A stretch of DNA of 64,000 bases from assembly GCA_008933995.1 (NCBI GenBank), contig WARS01000010.1, positions 6,489,001 to 6,553,000 of the forward strand, read 5' to 3'. The notes beneath the pieces were generated by a model. That model saw only the letters and a program-made list of their open reading frames with translations, did no database searches and had not been told where the DNA came from. Source of the DNA: Datnioides undecimradiatus. Taxonomy: Eukaryota; Chordata; Actinopteri; Lobotiformes; Datnioididae. Of the stretch, positions 48,190 to 62,292 are shown one piece after another. The position numbers were made by a program, and so were the translations under genes. Position 1 is the stretch's first letter. Each line of letters opens with the position of its first letter.

Positions 48190-51100
48190 CATGGTCAAGG
48201 ATTCTGCCACTCCCCCCTTTTAATTTATATGTTGCAGCACTTGAATATCAAAAAGGTTGTCATATTCCTTTTTATATCTCAGCTATAGAACCATACTTTT
48301 CCTGATACAACGCTGTGGTGTCAGTTTAATGTTTTTATGATGAAATTTACAGTGCAGGAAATGCCAGTTAAATCCGGCTGGATTTTTGTCCCTGAGATCA
48401 TTTTGGATTGCCCTTATAAGACCTGTCTTCCGCTCCTGTCGAATGAAATTTTCTCTTGGTCATTAATCAAGCTGTAATTATACAGGTGATTTACTTTGAG
48501 GGCTAATGACCAGAGGGAGAGAAGGACAGGTTCTTTACTATCAAAGCTTTTATTATAATCAGATTTATTATTTTCAGAGTATTATTAAGTACAAAAATAA
48601 TTGTAAGGGCAGATTTATTGCTTTACTATGTGGTGGAATGTAACTATATATAATGAATTATGTAAGGATGATTCCTGAACTTCTACTCCATACTCACTAC
48701 ATTTTAGAGGTAAATGTCATACTTTCTGCTCTGTTACATTTACTTGACAATTTTTAGTAACTTTACAGGCCAACATTTTACTATCAAAACATATGATGAG
48801 GGTTCAGATTAAAATACCCATTAGATAACATAAGAGCTAACTTAAGACTGGCATATTGGCTGAAAATATAAATGGTCCCAGTGCAAGATACATGCAAATT
48901 AGGCTATTTTTGTCAAATCACACCTCAGAGTGACCCCAGACATTTTCACATTATTGCAGAAACACTTTTGCATGTGGCTCTCCAATATTGTGTGTGTGGT
49001 GAGCTGCAACAGTACTGTGTGGATCTCTGGAGCAGGGGTCTCAGACTTGTGTGTTAGAATTTGTATAAGCAGCATTCACTAGGTGAAATTAGCATGCAGG
49101 TGCAGCAGCCAGATTTGGTACAAACCATAAGCTGAGTCATTGAAACGTGGCAATCAGCTGCTGGCAACATTTGCTTTGTAGCCAGTACGGTGCCAGCTGG
49201 AGTTGTTGAGTGATAAACGATGCACCAACACACAAAACGTAAGACCTTTGTTTCATTTTTCCACTTTTAAATATGAATACACCTTAACACTCAAAGTGCC
49301 ATTTTACTGCAGAATTAGTACTGGCTAGTTTTACTTTTGGTACTTTTTGCTTCATACTTACATCATTGCAGGACTTTTTTCCCATAAATAATGGAGTATT
49401 TTTATATTGCAGTATTGATACTTTTAAACAAACAGATTTCAACACTTCCTCCACCTCCACCTCAGCACTGTTGTGAAGTATGCTTTTAAAGTAAAATCTG
49501 GTTGCCTGGAGGACCTTCAAATAAATAGTGTGACTGATGAAGCATTCAAGCTGACTTCCAGGTACTTTGGCAGAGGGCCTCTTAATTACTGACAGGTGGC
49601 AGCATTGTGTCAGTTGTTTAATCCAGTCCAGGGTTCTGTCCCATTCGTCTTCTAAAGCTCATTTGTCAAAACTTTGTTGGCTGCTTTGTGCACTATTGCA
49701 CATCACAGAGCACTGCAGGGTCTTCCTACTCATACTGTGTTGATTGGAGGTGCTGAGTGAAGCTTATCCTACAGGTACACTGTTAAGATTAAAGCCCAGC
49801 TGTTATGATGTCTTCACTCAGCAGTGAATCACTGGATTCAGGTTAGGGGAAAATTAGCAGGTGCTGCACATCGCCACAGCTTGAGTAAGACTGTGAAAGC
49901 AGATTGGCTGCATTCAAAATGCGATGCAAATGTTCTTCGCTGTCAATATGTTCTAATTAACAAACTGTCGAAAGGCGCCAGGGTAGGAAAAAAAGCGATT
50001 ATGAAGACGAATGATGAAGCAACACAACTTAACTTGGTTTCTTTTCCTTTGCAAGAGCATTTCCTCTAAAAATGCAGTCACATACAGGATCTTCAACAGC
50101 TTTGCTACTGCTGCTGAATGGGAATGGGAACGTAAAGTGTGTACTGCACTGAGATCATTGATTGTTATCACTTTTTTGCCTGTCTGTGCCTTTGCTACAG
50201 CGGGGCATAACCTGATTTGTTACAGCTCTGCATTAAGAAAATGGCACCAGGATAAATTTCTTTGTATGTCGTGGCTTTCCATTCAGCACATACCCTCTTT
50301 ATTTTTTGTGAGATAATGGGATTTTTAACTAAATTTTTCCATAGCAGGCCATGTGCAAGTGTGTGAAGGTAACCTCCCACTCTCCATTACTCAGATGAAA
50401 CATCAACAGCGGGGCAGAGATTTGAGGTCAAAGATAATCAGTCTGGGTAAAAGCAGAACAGGATTTAATCACATCTTTGTTTTAATATGTACAGGACTAT
50501 GTGTGTGAAACAGATTGGTTAAAATCTTTGGCAAATTATCACACTGGTCAGATCACTGCCAGGGACATAAATGACAAATTTGTTATATTTGAGTCTCTTA
50601 AAGTGCTGTTCTGCTTTGACCTCTGTTTAGCTCATGAAGGTGAATTAAACCACAAGAGTTCTTGAGAATTCATGAACGTAAGACAAAAAGAAGGAAGGAC
50701 ATGAACAGAAATGTGTTTTTAGGGATGCTTGTCAGCTGGATGATGGAAATGCTGGTAAGCTGTTTGATGCAATTCTTTTGTCCATACTGAAACCCTTTAA
50801 CAACCATTGATGTGAGGCTAAAATCTAATTTGGCAGTATCAGCATTACAGTGATGGACTGCTTTTATATCTGACTGCACTGCATATTATGTGACTGTATG
50901 AAAATAATTATTTTTAATGGACTCCAGGCTTTATTTACTGAACAATGCGGCTTTGTGCTGTCCTTTTGGCTCGAATCTTTGCTGGCAGATGTTAATGACT
51001 CTCCCTTTTTCAGATCAGCTAATTGTGGTTATGACTCACCAAAGACTGACCACGCAGTGCTCTTGCACCTTCCTGTTAATGTTAAAATTGGAATACAATG

Positions 51101-51740
51101 ATTACTTTGTTATTATCCTGACCTCAAATTGTTCCTCATCCAATGTATTTTTGCATTATTCAGTGTGACCAATGGAGCTTCAAAAATAATAACTCAACAG
51201 GACACATTTCAACTTGTAGCCTTCTGCACTATATGTACCATGCTCTTAGCACGCTGCCAACTGCATGCTATACACTCTCACTACCACTGCCAATAGAGGT
51301 CAATACAGACGTGATCTTTTCCTTGTTCCATTGGTCCCTCATCCCCCATGGAGCTGTCGAGCCTGCCTTTTCTCTCAAGGTTAATTTCATTTGAACTACG
51401 CCAGCTCTTGTACTGGCTTGCTGCTTGTCTGTTTTAAGGTCCTGTCTTTATTGATTGCTGTGAAATAAAATTATGCCTCACTGTAAAGTGGGCCTGAGCC
51501 CTGTTGGACACAGTTAATGATCCTCTTATAGCAGTTCATATTCTCAACCTCAGCTTGTCTCATCCTTGTTATACGTTCAGTCCACTAACTCGTAATTAGT
51601 TGGAGCTAATGTGGTTGAAAACAATGGGGCTCTAAATAGTTTCCACCTTTATTTTTGAGCATAGTTTTGCTATTAACAGCCTTTTGTTCTAAAGGATAAG
51701 AGTACTAACTCCACTGATTGCACCAAATTCAAACATTGCA
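47600..51740. other. Gene-free stretch with a possible conserved non-coding block
   Basis: No genes seen. Around 48361-48530 the sequence is less repetitive than its surroundings and holds several TAAT-core homeodomain-like words (cattaatcaagctgtaatta). This is the look of a conserved non-coding element, but only an alignment could show it. Confidence 0.35.
48120..48187. repeat. (CA)34 microsatellite
   Basis: Thirty-four uninterrupted CA dinucleotides, the longest pure dinucleotide run in the window. Confidence 0.97.
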
Positions 51741-51744
51741 AAAA

Positions 51745-52150
51745 ATATGAAATGGATTGCCATAAAATGTGGTACAGATGCTAAGTTCCCAGTGAATAAA
51801 TCATAAATATTTTAGTGATCCCCTTACTTTCCATTAGCATGACAATAAAGTTAATATTATATTGTTTTGCATGAAATATCCTGGCAACTATAGTCAATAA
51901 CCATGATGTGGGGTCGAAACACAATCGAATTTCCCTGTTGGTGAATAGTTACACCCTTTGATGAAAGTTTGTTAAACCTATATGGTAAACATGGTGAACA
52001 CGTTTACATTAGCATGTTAGCATTGTCATCGTGAGCATGTTAGCACTGTGATGTCTTTTTTAGCTAAAAGTAAAGACTTATAGTGCTGCTAGCATTGTTG
52101 TAGACTTATAATGCTGCTAAAATCAGTTGTGTTACATGCTGATGACAATC
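51745..52150 (+). repeat. Teleost interspersed repeat (TAGCATGTTAGCA family)
   Basis: The words gaaatggattgccataaaat, agcatgttagcattgtcatc and gctgctagcattgttgtaga occur in the order of a repeat I recognise as ubiquitous in percomorph genomes. No coding capacity. A second, diverged copy lies at 56343-56890. Confidence 0.5.
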
Positions 52151-52228
52151 ATTGTTCACACTAAAACTGCTCCAGAACATAACTTTAAATATAAGTCTAA
52201 TTTAAAATTAAGACCTGATTCTAGTCTC

Positions 52229-52560
52229 AAAGAAATAGTTCGACATTTTAGGAAATTATGATTATTTTCTCTCTTGCCAACAGTTAGATAGACAGATTTT
52301 TGGGAGATTTACAATTTTTTCTCTTCAGCTTTTGTAAACTACAAGATAAAAACTGTTAATCAGAAGGCTTTTAAAAAGCTCATTGGTGGATTTTGTTATC
52401 TTTGGACTGAACCAGGCTGGCTGTTTCCCCCTGTCAGTCTTTGTGCTAAGCTAAGATAATCTAACCAGCTGAAGGCTGTAGCTTCATAATCACCTTTCAG
52501 ACAGGCGAGTTTTATTCACTCACTAACTCTCAGTAAGAAAATATCAAACTATTCCTTCAG
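52229..52560. mobile_element. Non-autonomous DNA transposon-like element with terminal inverted repeats
   Basis: The left end reads aaatagttcgacattttagg and the right end, on the opposite strand, reads aaggaatagtttgatatttt, followed on both sides by related 'acagttag' / 'gagagttag' words. The interior (gctggctgtttccccctgtc ... gctaagctaagataatctaa) matches a repeat I recognise as abundant in percomorph fish. It ends about 320 bp before the MALRD1 start codon. Confidence 0.55.
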
Positions 52561-52877
52561 CACTCTCCAGACCTGTTTTCAGACCTGTTTTCCTTTCTGT
52601 TTCCTTACAATGACATGCATCCATGTTAAATAGAGGAACACATGAATAACCAATAGAGTGCCCTTATGGAGCAACAGCCATAAAAGCCATTTATTACCCT
52701 TTACAACATGCTAACAGCTTGAACACACGTACAGGATCAATCCATGATCCTAGTAAACTGTACACGGTGAAGAAAACTGCCTCAACACAAGTTCTCCCTT
52801 ATGTCTTAACAACAAAATGCTTTACTTGGAGGCAAAGAAAAGGTGTTCTATTTAAAGGACAAACAATAACTGGGCTG

Positions 52878-55800
52878 ATGACGACTCTGCTGGATTCTGT
52901 GTGGCTGCTGTTGGCCGTCTCTCTGGTTTTTACACCTGTGTCTGTTGGACGCTGTTTAACTGAGGAGTTTACCTGCTCTCAGGGGTTATGTGTGCCTGAG
53001 GACTGTGTGTGTGACTTCACTGACAACTGTGGAGATGGCAGCGATGAGGAAGACTGTGAGTAAAGCAGGAAGATATACAGTATTGTGTGATAATCTAAAG
53101 CTGAATGAAACAACAGAATGTAAACATGCAGTCGATCAGAGGAAACAGAAAGTAACCCAGACAGATTGTTACATTGTTGCTCACCATCCATTTCATAGAG
53201 AGTGAACTTCTGGTGCAGTTTTGATGAATTGAAACAAAGATAAGCATGATGCACCATTTTGCCATTCATCGAGCCCCTGTCCAGCTGAATGTCTGTTTTT
53301 TTACTGGCAGCTTTTTTCCATTGAGGTCACTCATACTGAAAGTGATTTTGAAACACTGAGTGTTTATTATTAAGTATAAATACTGCCATATATGAAATTT
53401 CTGTGTAGTCATTCAAAATAAAAGCTTGTTTCATATTATTTAAATTTCATGCTTTTGTGGAAATAATCTAAATAAATTAGTTATATAAAATGATCAGTGA
53501 TTAATTAATTATCTTTAATTAAAGGTACATGCTCACAGCATTGCTCAATTTCTATACCAAAAGTACCAAAAAGTGTCCTTAAAAGTCTTAGGAACTTTTA
53601 CCTAGGAAGGTACATTCTTTGTTTTTTTTCAGTGGTTAAAGACGACATAATTTTTTACTTTGAACAAGTGTCTATATCCTCTTAGGAGTCTTTACAGCAA
53701 TAGGCATTATATAACACTGTTAGCTTTTCTTACATTACTCTTGCTTTTGAAGCTTACAAAGGCCTGGGGGTAGACTTTGTGTATTCCTGCGCCTTATTTT
53801 TGAAGTTATAGCAAACTGTTTGGCAGTTGAATGATTGAAAAAAAGGAGGGGTTGTACTGTGACATGAACAAATGTGTGCAGTGCAGCGAGATGCAGAGTG
53901 GCTACTTTTAAGAGCGTGATAAATTAGAATTATAAGAAAGAAAATAAATAAATAAATAAATCCAAATAAATGTAAGTATTTTGGAAATATACTAAACGCG
54001 TTATTAATATGAGCTCAATTTTTAACACAGCCCACTCAAAACCATGGCATTAATATTAAAATGCAAGAGGCTTCTGTAAAGATATTCAATTTATTATATA
54101 TCTTGAAATATAAATGTTATTCTTTATTGCATTGCTGATCCTGCCTGGTGTACCGGTGAAAATACAGGATTATCTCTAATGCTTTATAGTCCCTTGTTGC
54201 ACATTTAGCCAGAAAGCCAAATATGAGTCCCTGCTTAAAATGAGAAACCACTGAGTTTCTAAGCTCTGCTGAGTTGATGAATCTTTATGGTGTGTGGAAC
54301 CCGCAGCTTAATCCCAATACACAGTTTCAGGGTAAAATACTGTATGTATTCAGGCTGAAACAACAAAAGAGCACAACAACAAAAGTTAAAAGTGTTCTCT
54401 GTTGAAGGCTCCAGATATAAGCGGTGTGACTTTGAGGAGGGATTCTGTGACCTGATCCAGAGCTCTGAGACGCTCTCTAGATGGAGTCGAACAACTCAGG
54501 TCCCAGGACTCAAACATGACCACACCAGCAACACATCAGGTAACAGCCGCTGACATATATGGGACATTCTGTGAATCCCTCTTGAATTAACAACCTTCAC
54601 CATATACTATATCTGTTTTATTCATATATTTCCTGTACTTCTCTCTCTGCTTTAGCACATTTCCTGTCCCTTTCACCTGTCAGAGAAAACAAAACCATAG
54701 CAGACTTGAACAGCCCTGTCTTCCTGCCCAGTCAGACGTGCCAGGTAACAAAATTCACTCTCACATGTAGACAATAACATCAGCAACAACATGATGACAC
54801 CTGGTGATATCCTTCTTGTATTTTCACTCAACAGATGACTTTCTACCATTATGTTGGGGCAAAACATGGAAATCTTCAGGTCTTGGTTCTGACTCACGGT
54901 TCTGGTCAGAGTGTGGAGGTGTGGAAAAACTCCTTACAACCACAGACGGAAATGTGGTTGGTGACGATGATTAAGATTTCCAGCATTCACAGTTTTCAGG
55001 TCTGTGAAATTCACAAGTTTTATATTGCCATTTAATAATGTCATGTATATAAATACTCAGATATATATGATAGTTGCATCTTATCTAAACTCTGATGAGC
55101 CAGTTAATGCACTCTGAGGTCTGATAATTCAGGTTTAAATCAAAATAACTACGTTGTATAAGATGTATATTTTACACATTATGTAACTTTATGAATTATT
55201 CCACACTGTGGTGTATAGTATGTTATAATATAGTATGATATGCAATTTGTCCAAAGGCTGTTCAAAACACATTTGTTGATATTTTTATTGCATGTCAAGA
55301 TTTACTAAGATACATAGTTTAAGTTTCCTTAAAACTGATGAAGTCATCACAGCAGAAATGATCTGCACAGCGGGAGCAGTTTATGTGCAGTGAGGGGGTA
55401 CTGACCCAACTGGACCCTTCAGAGGCCATCTGGAGTCCTATGAAGCCTGCTGCTCATGTCCTTCCTATACCCTCAGACAATGTCAGTGTGTCACCCTTCT
55501 CCTCCTCCCTGCCTTCACCATCTGTCACTGACTAGAGCCAGCTCACTTTCATAACATGGCTGAACCAGCGCCAGGGCTAAAGGGAGGTCAATTCTCTGCC
55601 AACAATCACTTTCCCCTCCATTAATCCACTTCCTGTTTTAAAGACAGTTGAGTTAATTGGGTTTTTATTTACCATGGCGATTTCCATTTCAGTCAGTTTG
55701 CTTAACACTCTGCACTTTTTCATCTGCTTAAATTGTCCAGGATTTTGAGGTTGTTCTCAGCTCAACACTTTTCTTTGGACAGCTTTATTAAGATTTGTGC

Positions 55801-56295
55801 TTGTAAACTACTGTATGCATAAATTAACATTTTGCCTAAAGCTTGAAACAAAACCAGGGAAATTCACTCTATGATGTGATTAAGGAGGATTTTGTAGAAC
55901 TGCTGCTACTGACAATAAGTAAGTGACTTTGCGGGTAAAAGCATCCAGGATATTCTCAGTGTAAGAACACATTGTCTGGATCAGATAAACACACTGGTTT
56001 GGCTGTAAAATCTCAAATAAACAGTCAGCACACTCGTTCCTGTCACCCCATAGATATTATTACTTTTATGACCTTAAAGTCCAGATTTGGGAACACAAAT
56101 ACCACCGAACAAATATGATGAATGAAAATTGTGCATTTGAGTGTTTTCACTTCACCCCATGATGACACAATCCACCGTTTGTTTAGATCAGTCATAAATG
56201 ATTGGCTATAAAACTCTGCTGGTGTAGATAAAACTGTTCTGTGCACTTTGATCAGTACAGCTTTCATATTATTAGCTCTGTGACAGTCAGAGAAA

Positions 56296-56342
<47 letters not shown>

Positions 56343-59300
56343 TGCAGTCAGATATGGCAGTCATGGTTCCCAGATGATGACACCTACTGACTTTGGTCCT
56401 CTGATGTGTCCTCTAGATATTTGTGGTTTTGAGTGAATATCTTGACATTGAATTTTGCACACTTTCATGCCTTAGTTTTGGGGTTAAAAAATATATTAAC
56501 TTTGGTAATCCGCTCATTCTTCATCCTGAGCTATTGAAAGTTTAGAATTTCAATTATTATATTTATATTTAATTATTATAACGACCAAATACCTGCAAAA
56601 CTAATGAAATTTCATGTGTTGAGTGCTAAATGGCAAAAATGGCTGACCTTGTTAGCATGGTAACATGCATGGAGATATTGACCCCAACCTTGTAACAGCC
56701 ATATTTGGCATCCATCCCAACTCTGAAATATGTCCACAACAATGGAGTGTGTCATTGCATTTACTTCCCTATTGGCTGTTGTAAGGATGTTAGTATGCTG
56801 GCATTTAGCTCAAAGCACCCCTGTGCCTACAACCCTGCTTCTCACAAAGCTGCTTGCATGGATCCAGAGTTTTCCCAGAAGAGTTAGTGTTAGTCTGGAA
56901 CACACATAGATACATATGGTGCACACACACACACAGGGTGCACATAGACCAAAATACACAAAAGACAAACAGATGTGCTGATAAGTAACAAAAAGGACAT
57001 TTTCTGTGTCTCTACCAGGTGCTGATTCGAGGGCAACTTTCAGCAGACAGTGGGGCCTCTGAGGTTCTGGCCATCGATGACCTATCCTTCAGTCCTGGCT
57101 GCGTGACTGTGCCTGGTACTGCTACCATTAATAACATCTCACAACACAGACAGGACAAGTTCAGACCGTGACATTTTGAAATATCGCCACACATAAACAG
57201 ACCGCCACAAACTTGTTTTGAATACTGATAACAGGGGAAGACATTAAAGCATCCGGGATAGGATTCATAACTGAATAACTGGATCATTAAAATAATGCTT
57301 ACGACACATTTCCCTGCACTGACTATGGAGTACAGTCAGTGCCACAATCTATGGGTTTATTTATGTCCACTATAGTGTGCTGCCTACACCTCAGTGATGA
57401 ATGTGATCCAGCTGAACATCTTGGCTGGCAGCGTTTGATAAAGCATCGTCCACTTGGCATTTTGCACAGACTTTTTACATGTTGCCTTGGTGATATAATG
57501 GTATCTTGCTGCAAATGCAACCCATAGCATCTTTACAATTGCTATTTTTCATCCAATACAGGATAATGTTCATGCTCTCTGCCTGTAAAACAAGAGCTGA
57601 ACCGTGTTTATTGATTGTCTGTTGTGGTCTATAACCTGTGGCCTTCAGCTTTTTAGGTCTGTCTCCCTGGTGGTGTATCAGTGCCAGAGTGGAGACAGAG
57701 CTGCTCTACACGCAGGATTAATGTCAGTGGTCTGAGTTTTTCCAAGGATGTTTGATGAATGAATTGAAAAGAATGATTCTTATTGAATCTCTTAATTCTA
57801 AAAATCTATGATAATCCTCATTCATAGATTGATGACCATGGAGGGCCTGCAGACAAGCTGTCTATCCAAGATCAATTATTAAGATAGACTGGATGTTTTT
57901 TTGTTAATATGTGAGTGCAGTGTTTCCCTTGCTTTTCTGTCAAACATGAGGCTGAAATTTCCTGCTCAACCCTAAAGGTACACAAGTCCTGAATGAGCTG
58001 CCTCCTTTGATTCCTGCTGGTCCAGTTAGCAAGTCTGTTTATCAGTCCAACTGTACTTATGGAAAAAAAGTTTCTTTACCCATTGATGTTTACATGTACA
58101 CAGTATATAGATTACCTCTATTTCTTTTTCCAGAGAAATACAGAATTTGCTCTAATTTATATTTTAATAACAATGCATTATGTCCTTATGTATATGTGAA
58201 AGGTGTTACCCATGTTGAACCAGTTGAGCGCTGTCACTGTTGGTTCACTGCTTTCATCATTTCATTATTATCATCAACAGCTCTATGCACACTAGTTTCA
58301 AAGTACTAAAAGGCAAAACAAGGCAACTAGGTGGTGGCAATTAGCAGAAAATGAGACAACGGAAGATGTTGAAGACCAAAACAGAGCTCAAAGGAGAATT
58401 AATACCAGACACACTACTCTAAATGAATGCTAATGTTGTTCCGTGTCTTCTGAGGGTATTAATGTGAATATCTTTTCAACTAGTTTGCCACAAGCTTTTT
58501 TTTTTGTTTAAATTTAGTTCAACTGCCCCCAAGTGGCTGAAAAATTCAATTATTTAGGTCCCAGTTGAGCAAAGTGTGTTAAATTCAGAGCAGAAGACAT
58601 GGTGACAAGTGTGACAGACTTACAGGAAGAGCCTGTTGGACCATCACCAGACCCAGTTTAGCATGTCTAAGTGGACAAGACAACTTAGTGTCACCTTGGC
58701 ACTTGGTCTCTTAGCTGCCATCTGTCTTCTGCTCTCAACAGTGGATCTGTGAAATGCTCCACACCTCAAAAAGGGTGATGTTGGGGTTGTCATAAAAACA
58801 CACTGAATATAATGCTGAGCAATAGAGCACAATGTACCAAGCTGGTTGGAAATGCATCTTAAACTCTGATCAATTCAAGACCAGTACTGGAGAAATAACC
58901 AATGGGTGTCCCATTAAATGACTCATCGGTTAAGTGTGACCTGAAGACAAGGATATTGTTTGGATATATGGCTCACATCTAATATTGCTAACTATTTGCC
59001 ATCATGGTCAATTACAGAGGACTCTTTATGTCCAATGACCTTTATTATTCATTCCATATATAACATAGCTAGTAAATTTGTTGCCCTGAATTATGGGTTC
59101 ACAAAGTCAATATATTCAAAATAAATGCACTGTCTCAAAACTGGTATTATAATTTTTAAATATTGGCATATAATTAAATGGATGCAGTGTTTTCAGTGTA
59201 TAGGTTTGACACTTCCTTTACTCCCTGTTATCATAAATCTGTCTTTGCATGTGTGAGGATCTCTGAGGGTATTTTATGTCTGTCATGTTTTGGGAAAGAG

Positions 59301-62237
59301 CTGGCCTCCATGTGATTTATTTTAACCATCATTTTGCATGCTGAACGTATATTTCCAGTTATTTTATCTGTCCAAGTCTTGTCGGACCCACTCTTGAGAA
59401 TCTCTATCCTAAATTTATAATTTTAGCAGATATTTTGCTGATGACAATTTATTCAAATTAACTGAAAACTTTTATTATGTCTTTTACTCAGACTCTGAAT
59501 TCTTTTCTTATAAAAGTTAGTTATTAGAGAAATTTAAAAGTATAGCAGCCTTTAAGTCGTTTTCAATAGCCAGCCAAAAGCCATTTAAAAATCAGACAGT
59601 TTCACACTTATGTTTCCAATATTCCTTATAAGTGGAATGAAATTGAGTTCATTTAAGAGATGGGGTCCTGAGCATCCTATTGATCAAAGTAGCTGAACTT
59701 CATTCATTACTTCACAGTTGAATCTAATCTCCCATAACACAGCTAATGTACTTCCCTTTTTCTGGATGCAGCTGAGCTCATCTATATTAATCTAACATCA
59801 TCTCCTGTGCCTGCTCTTTAATGATGAAATCCCATGATAAGAGGCCATGATAATGACTGTAACTCTTTGAGGCCGGTGGGTCTACAGCGGATTTTGTACA
59901 TCTCAGATATCAAAGTGCCTCTTGCAACTGTGTAGTTATTCCATTAAAAATGTCAATTGTATCAATCTTTCATTTTTGATTTCTATAGCAGAGACCAGAG
60001 TACCTTCTCCTCCTGTTTGCCCTCCCTCAAGGTTTCCCTGTGGCAATGGGGAGTGTATTGAGGCGAGCAAAGTATGTGACTTCACTCCACATTGTCCCCA
60101 TGGAGAGGATGAAGCCAACTGCCGTAAGGAACTTGTTTGACACATTCAACCTATTTTTACTTCTGACTAAGAGCCATTTTGTGATTTATATGTATCCGCC
60201 AGTCTTAAAATTACATCCTCAATATTACTTAACCTAAAAACTTGGGACCATTAATTCTAATTGTTTTAATCAGAGATCAGGTGCTTATGAACCTTGGCCT
60301 ATTGCTGTGGGAAAAAAGCCAATCAGAGGCCTCAGCCAGGTTGATTATGAATACAAAATGCTTTGTCATGGAATTTCTGAGCAAAAGTTGCTCACAAAAT
60401 AAAACCATAACTCAGAGGTGGTTGATTTAAATTCAACTAGAGCCTATCTGACATATTGTTCAACTGACATTATCAGCAAATAGTTGCCTATAATAAGCAT
60501 ATCATTTTCAGTGTACATGTTTCTTAAATGCACCTATATTTAAAGCATTTTTGGCATTATAATGTAAAAAATGCTTATTAAGTTGTTTAAAAAAGCAGCC
60601 ACTTGTTAAATCTGTGCAAAATGAATACACAACCCACAAAGAAGAGGTCCCTATATGATTCAGTTCAAAGACTCAGTTGGTGTCTAATTTGTTTTCTCAA
60701 GAATTATCTTAAATTTTTAACCACCATTAATGGGACCCTTACCAAAACGGTAAGCTCCTTCAGGGTGGTAGTTAACTATTCCCATAATCAAAGAGCCAGA
60801 TATTTTTCATGCAGTCATGAATAATTTGTACTAATTTAAGTGGAAGTTTCATGTACATATTAGCCATGGAAATGTGTCTTTAGGCCTTCTGGATCATTTA
60901 TCTTATCACACAATCTTGGACACAGAAGAAGCTGACACAATAATATCACCACAAGAACCATCAGTAGTTGATCTGGACATGTTAAAACATACACACAGCT
61001 ACTAAAGGACCTTGAGGTAACATTGTTGTATCAACTGCTGTTCCCAAAGCCAAACGTTAACTTTCAGTCTCCGCTTGAGTTTAACAACTTCCTGTCTCTC
61101 TACTCATTCAGCTTCTGACTGTAACTTTGAGGGTGGTTCTTGTGGCTGGTACGAGCTGACTCTTGGCGATGGCTTTGACTGGGTCAGGGGCTCTTCTATG
61201 GAGGTACCTCCACACTACTATGGTCACCCGCCACCTCTGGACCACTCTACAAACAGCACTGAAGGTAAAGACACAATGCTGACATCAGCAAAATGCAGCT
61301 GTCATCATCAGTCACTGGGATAGGAATAGAAACGTAATAAGCTGATAAGATGATTTAACTGTGTCCAGGATAACGTTATCAACAGATCTAATCAAGGTTT
61401 TGTGTAAGGAAATAAAATCCCTTTTCTGTGTGTTTTTGAAAGATAAGCAAGTCATGGAGAAAAAAATGCCTCCTCAGCCATCTGAATAATAGAAAGGAAA
61501 TTGACTTATGCTGTACCCATTCTGCATATTAACGCTATATCATTCACTGACATGTGCTCACACAGAAACACCACCAGTCTCTTGTAAGTTTATGCACCAC
61601 AACATGTTACTGTATATTATGCCCCATTACATCATCATCATCTTCATTTCTCCACATCTACCCTGCAGAAAATATTTAACTCTTATGATGTATTTTGGGA
61701 TTTAACAAGAAATCCTGTTTGACTCAATAACGCCATGCATTTTTTTCAGCAACACCATCTGTTGTTTTGTTATGTACATTGTGTGAACATGCTGTGAAAA
61801 GATGCTCTGCTAGGCTCAGATTTGGAGGCTGTGCAGTGAACTGAAGTATCTTGTTATGTGCAGCTTTCATATGCTTCCAGCTTTGTGGAATGGCACATAT
61901 CCTGGTGGGAGCATCTGTTTGAAGTTTTACAAAACGTGACTCTGGCCACTCAAAGGTCTTGTCTGTAGCAGGTTGTAGGCACGTGGTGGTGCTGAAACAG
62001 TACTTATTTGGCACTTAGGCACCACATAGGAGCCAAGAAAACACGGCAACTCCAGCACACCAGCAGGTCATATTGTATACAACATCAGGCTGAATGGATT
62101 CATGGATTCTTGCTGTTTATTACCTGCCATGGACCAGCTGTCATTTTCCTTTTAAACTGTTTTTAATGAGATATGATGAATGCATTTCCACTGCACTGCC
62201 CAACACAGCAATCATCTTCACTGTTGTACTCATGTTT

Positions 62238-62292
<55 letters not shown>

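Larger units (their letters stand above)
55000..57018 (+). other. MALRD1 intron with repeats
   Basis: 2.0 kb between the two exons that complete MAM 1. It holds a (TG)n microsatellite and a teleost interspersed repeat; the remainder is unremarkable. Confidence 0.7.

Noticed and set aside
49824-50316. Cluster of 61-101 codon frames
   Set aside because: Frames occur on both strands with random composition and no signal peptide, domain or splice-phase support.
52719-52877. Longer N-terminus for MALRD1 (53 extra in-frame codons)
   Set aside because: The upstream residues are polar and basic with no signal sequence. The ATG at 52878 begins a classical signal peptide directly before LDLa 1.
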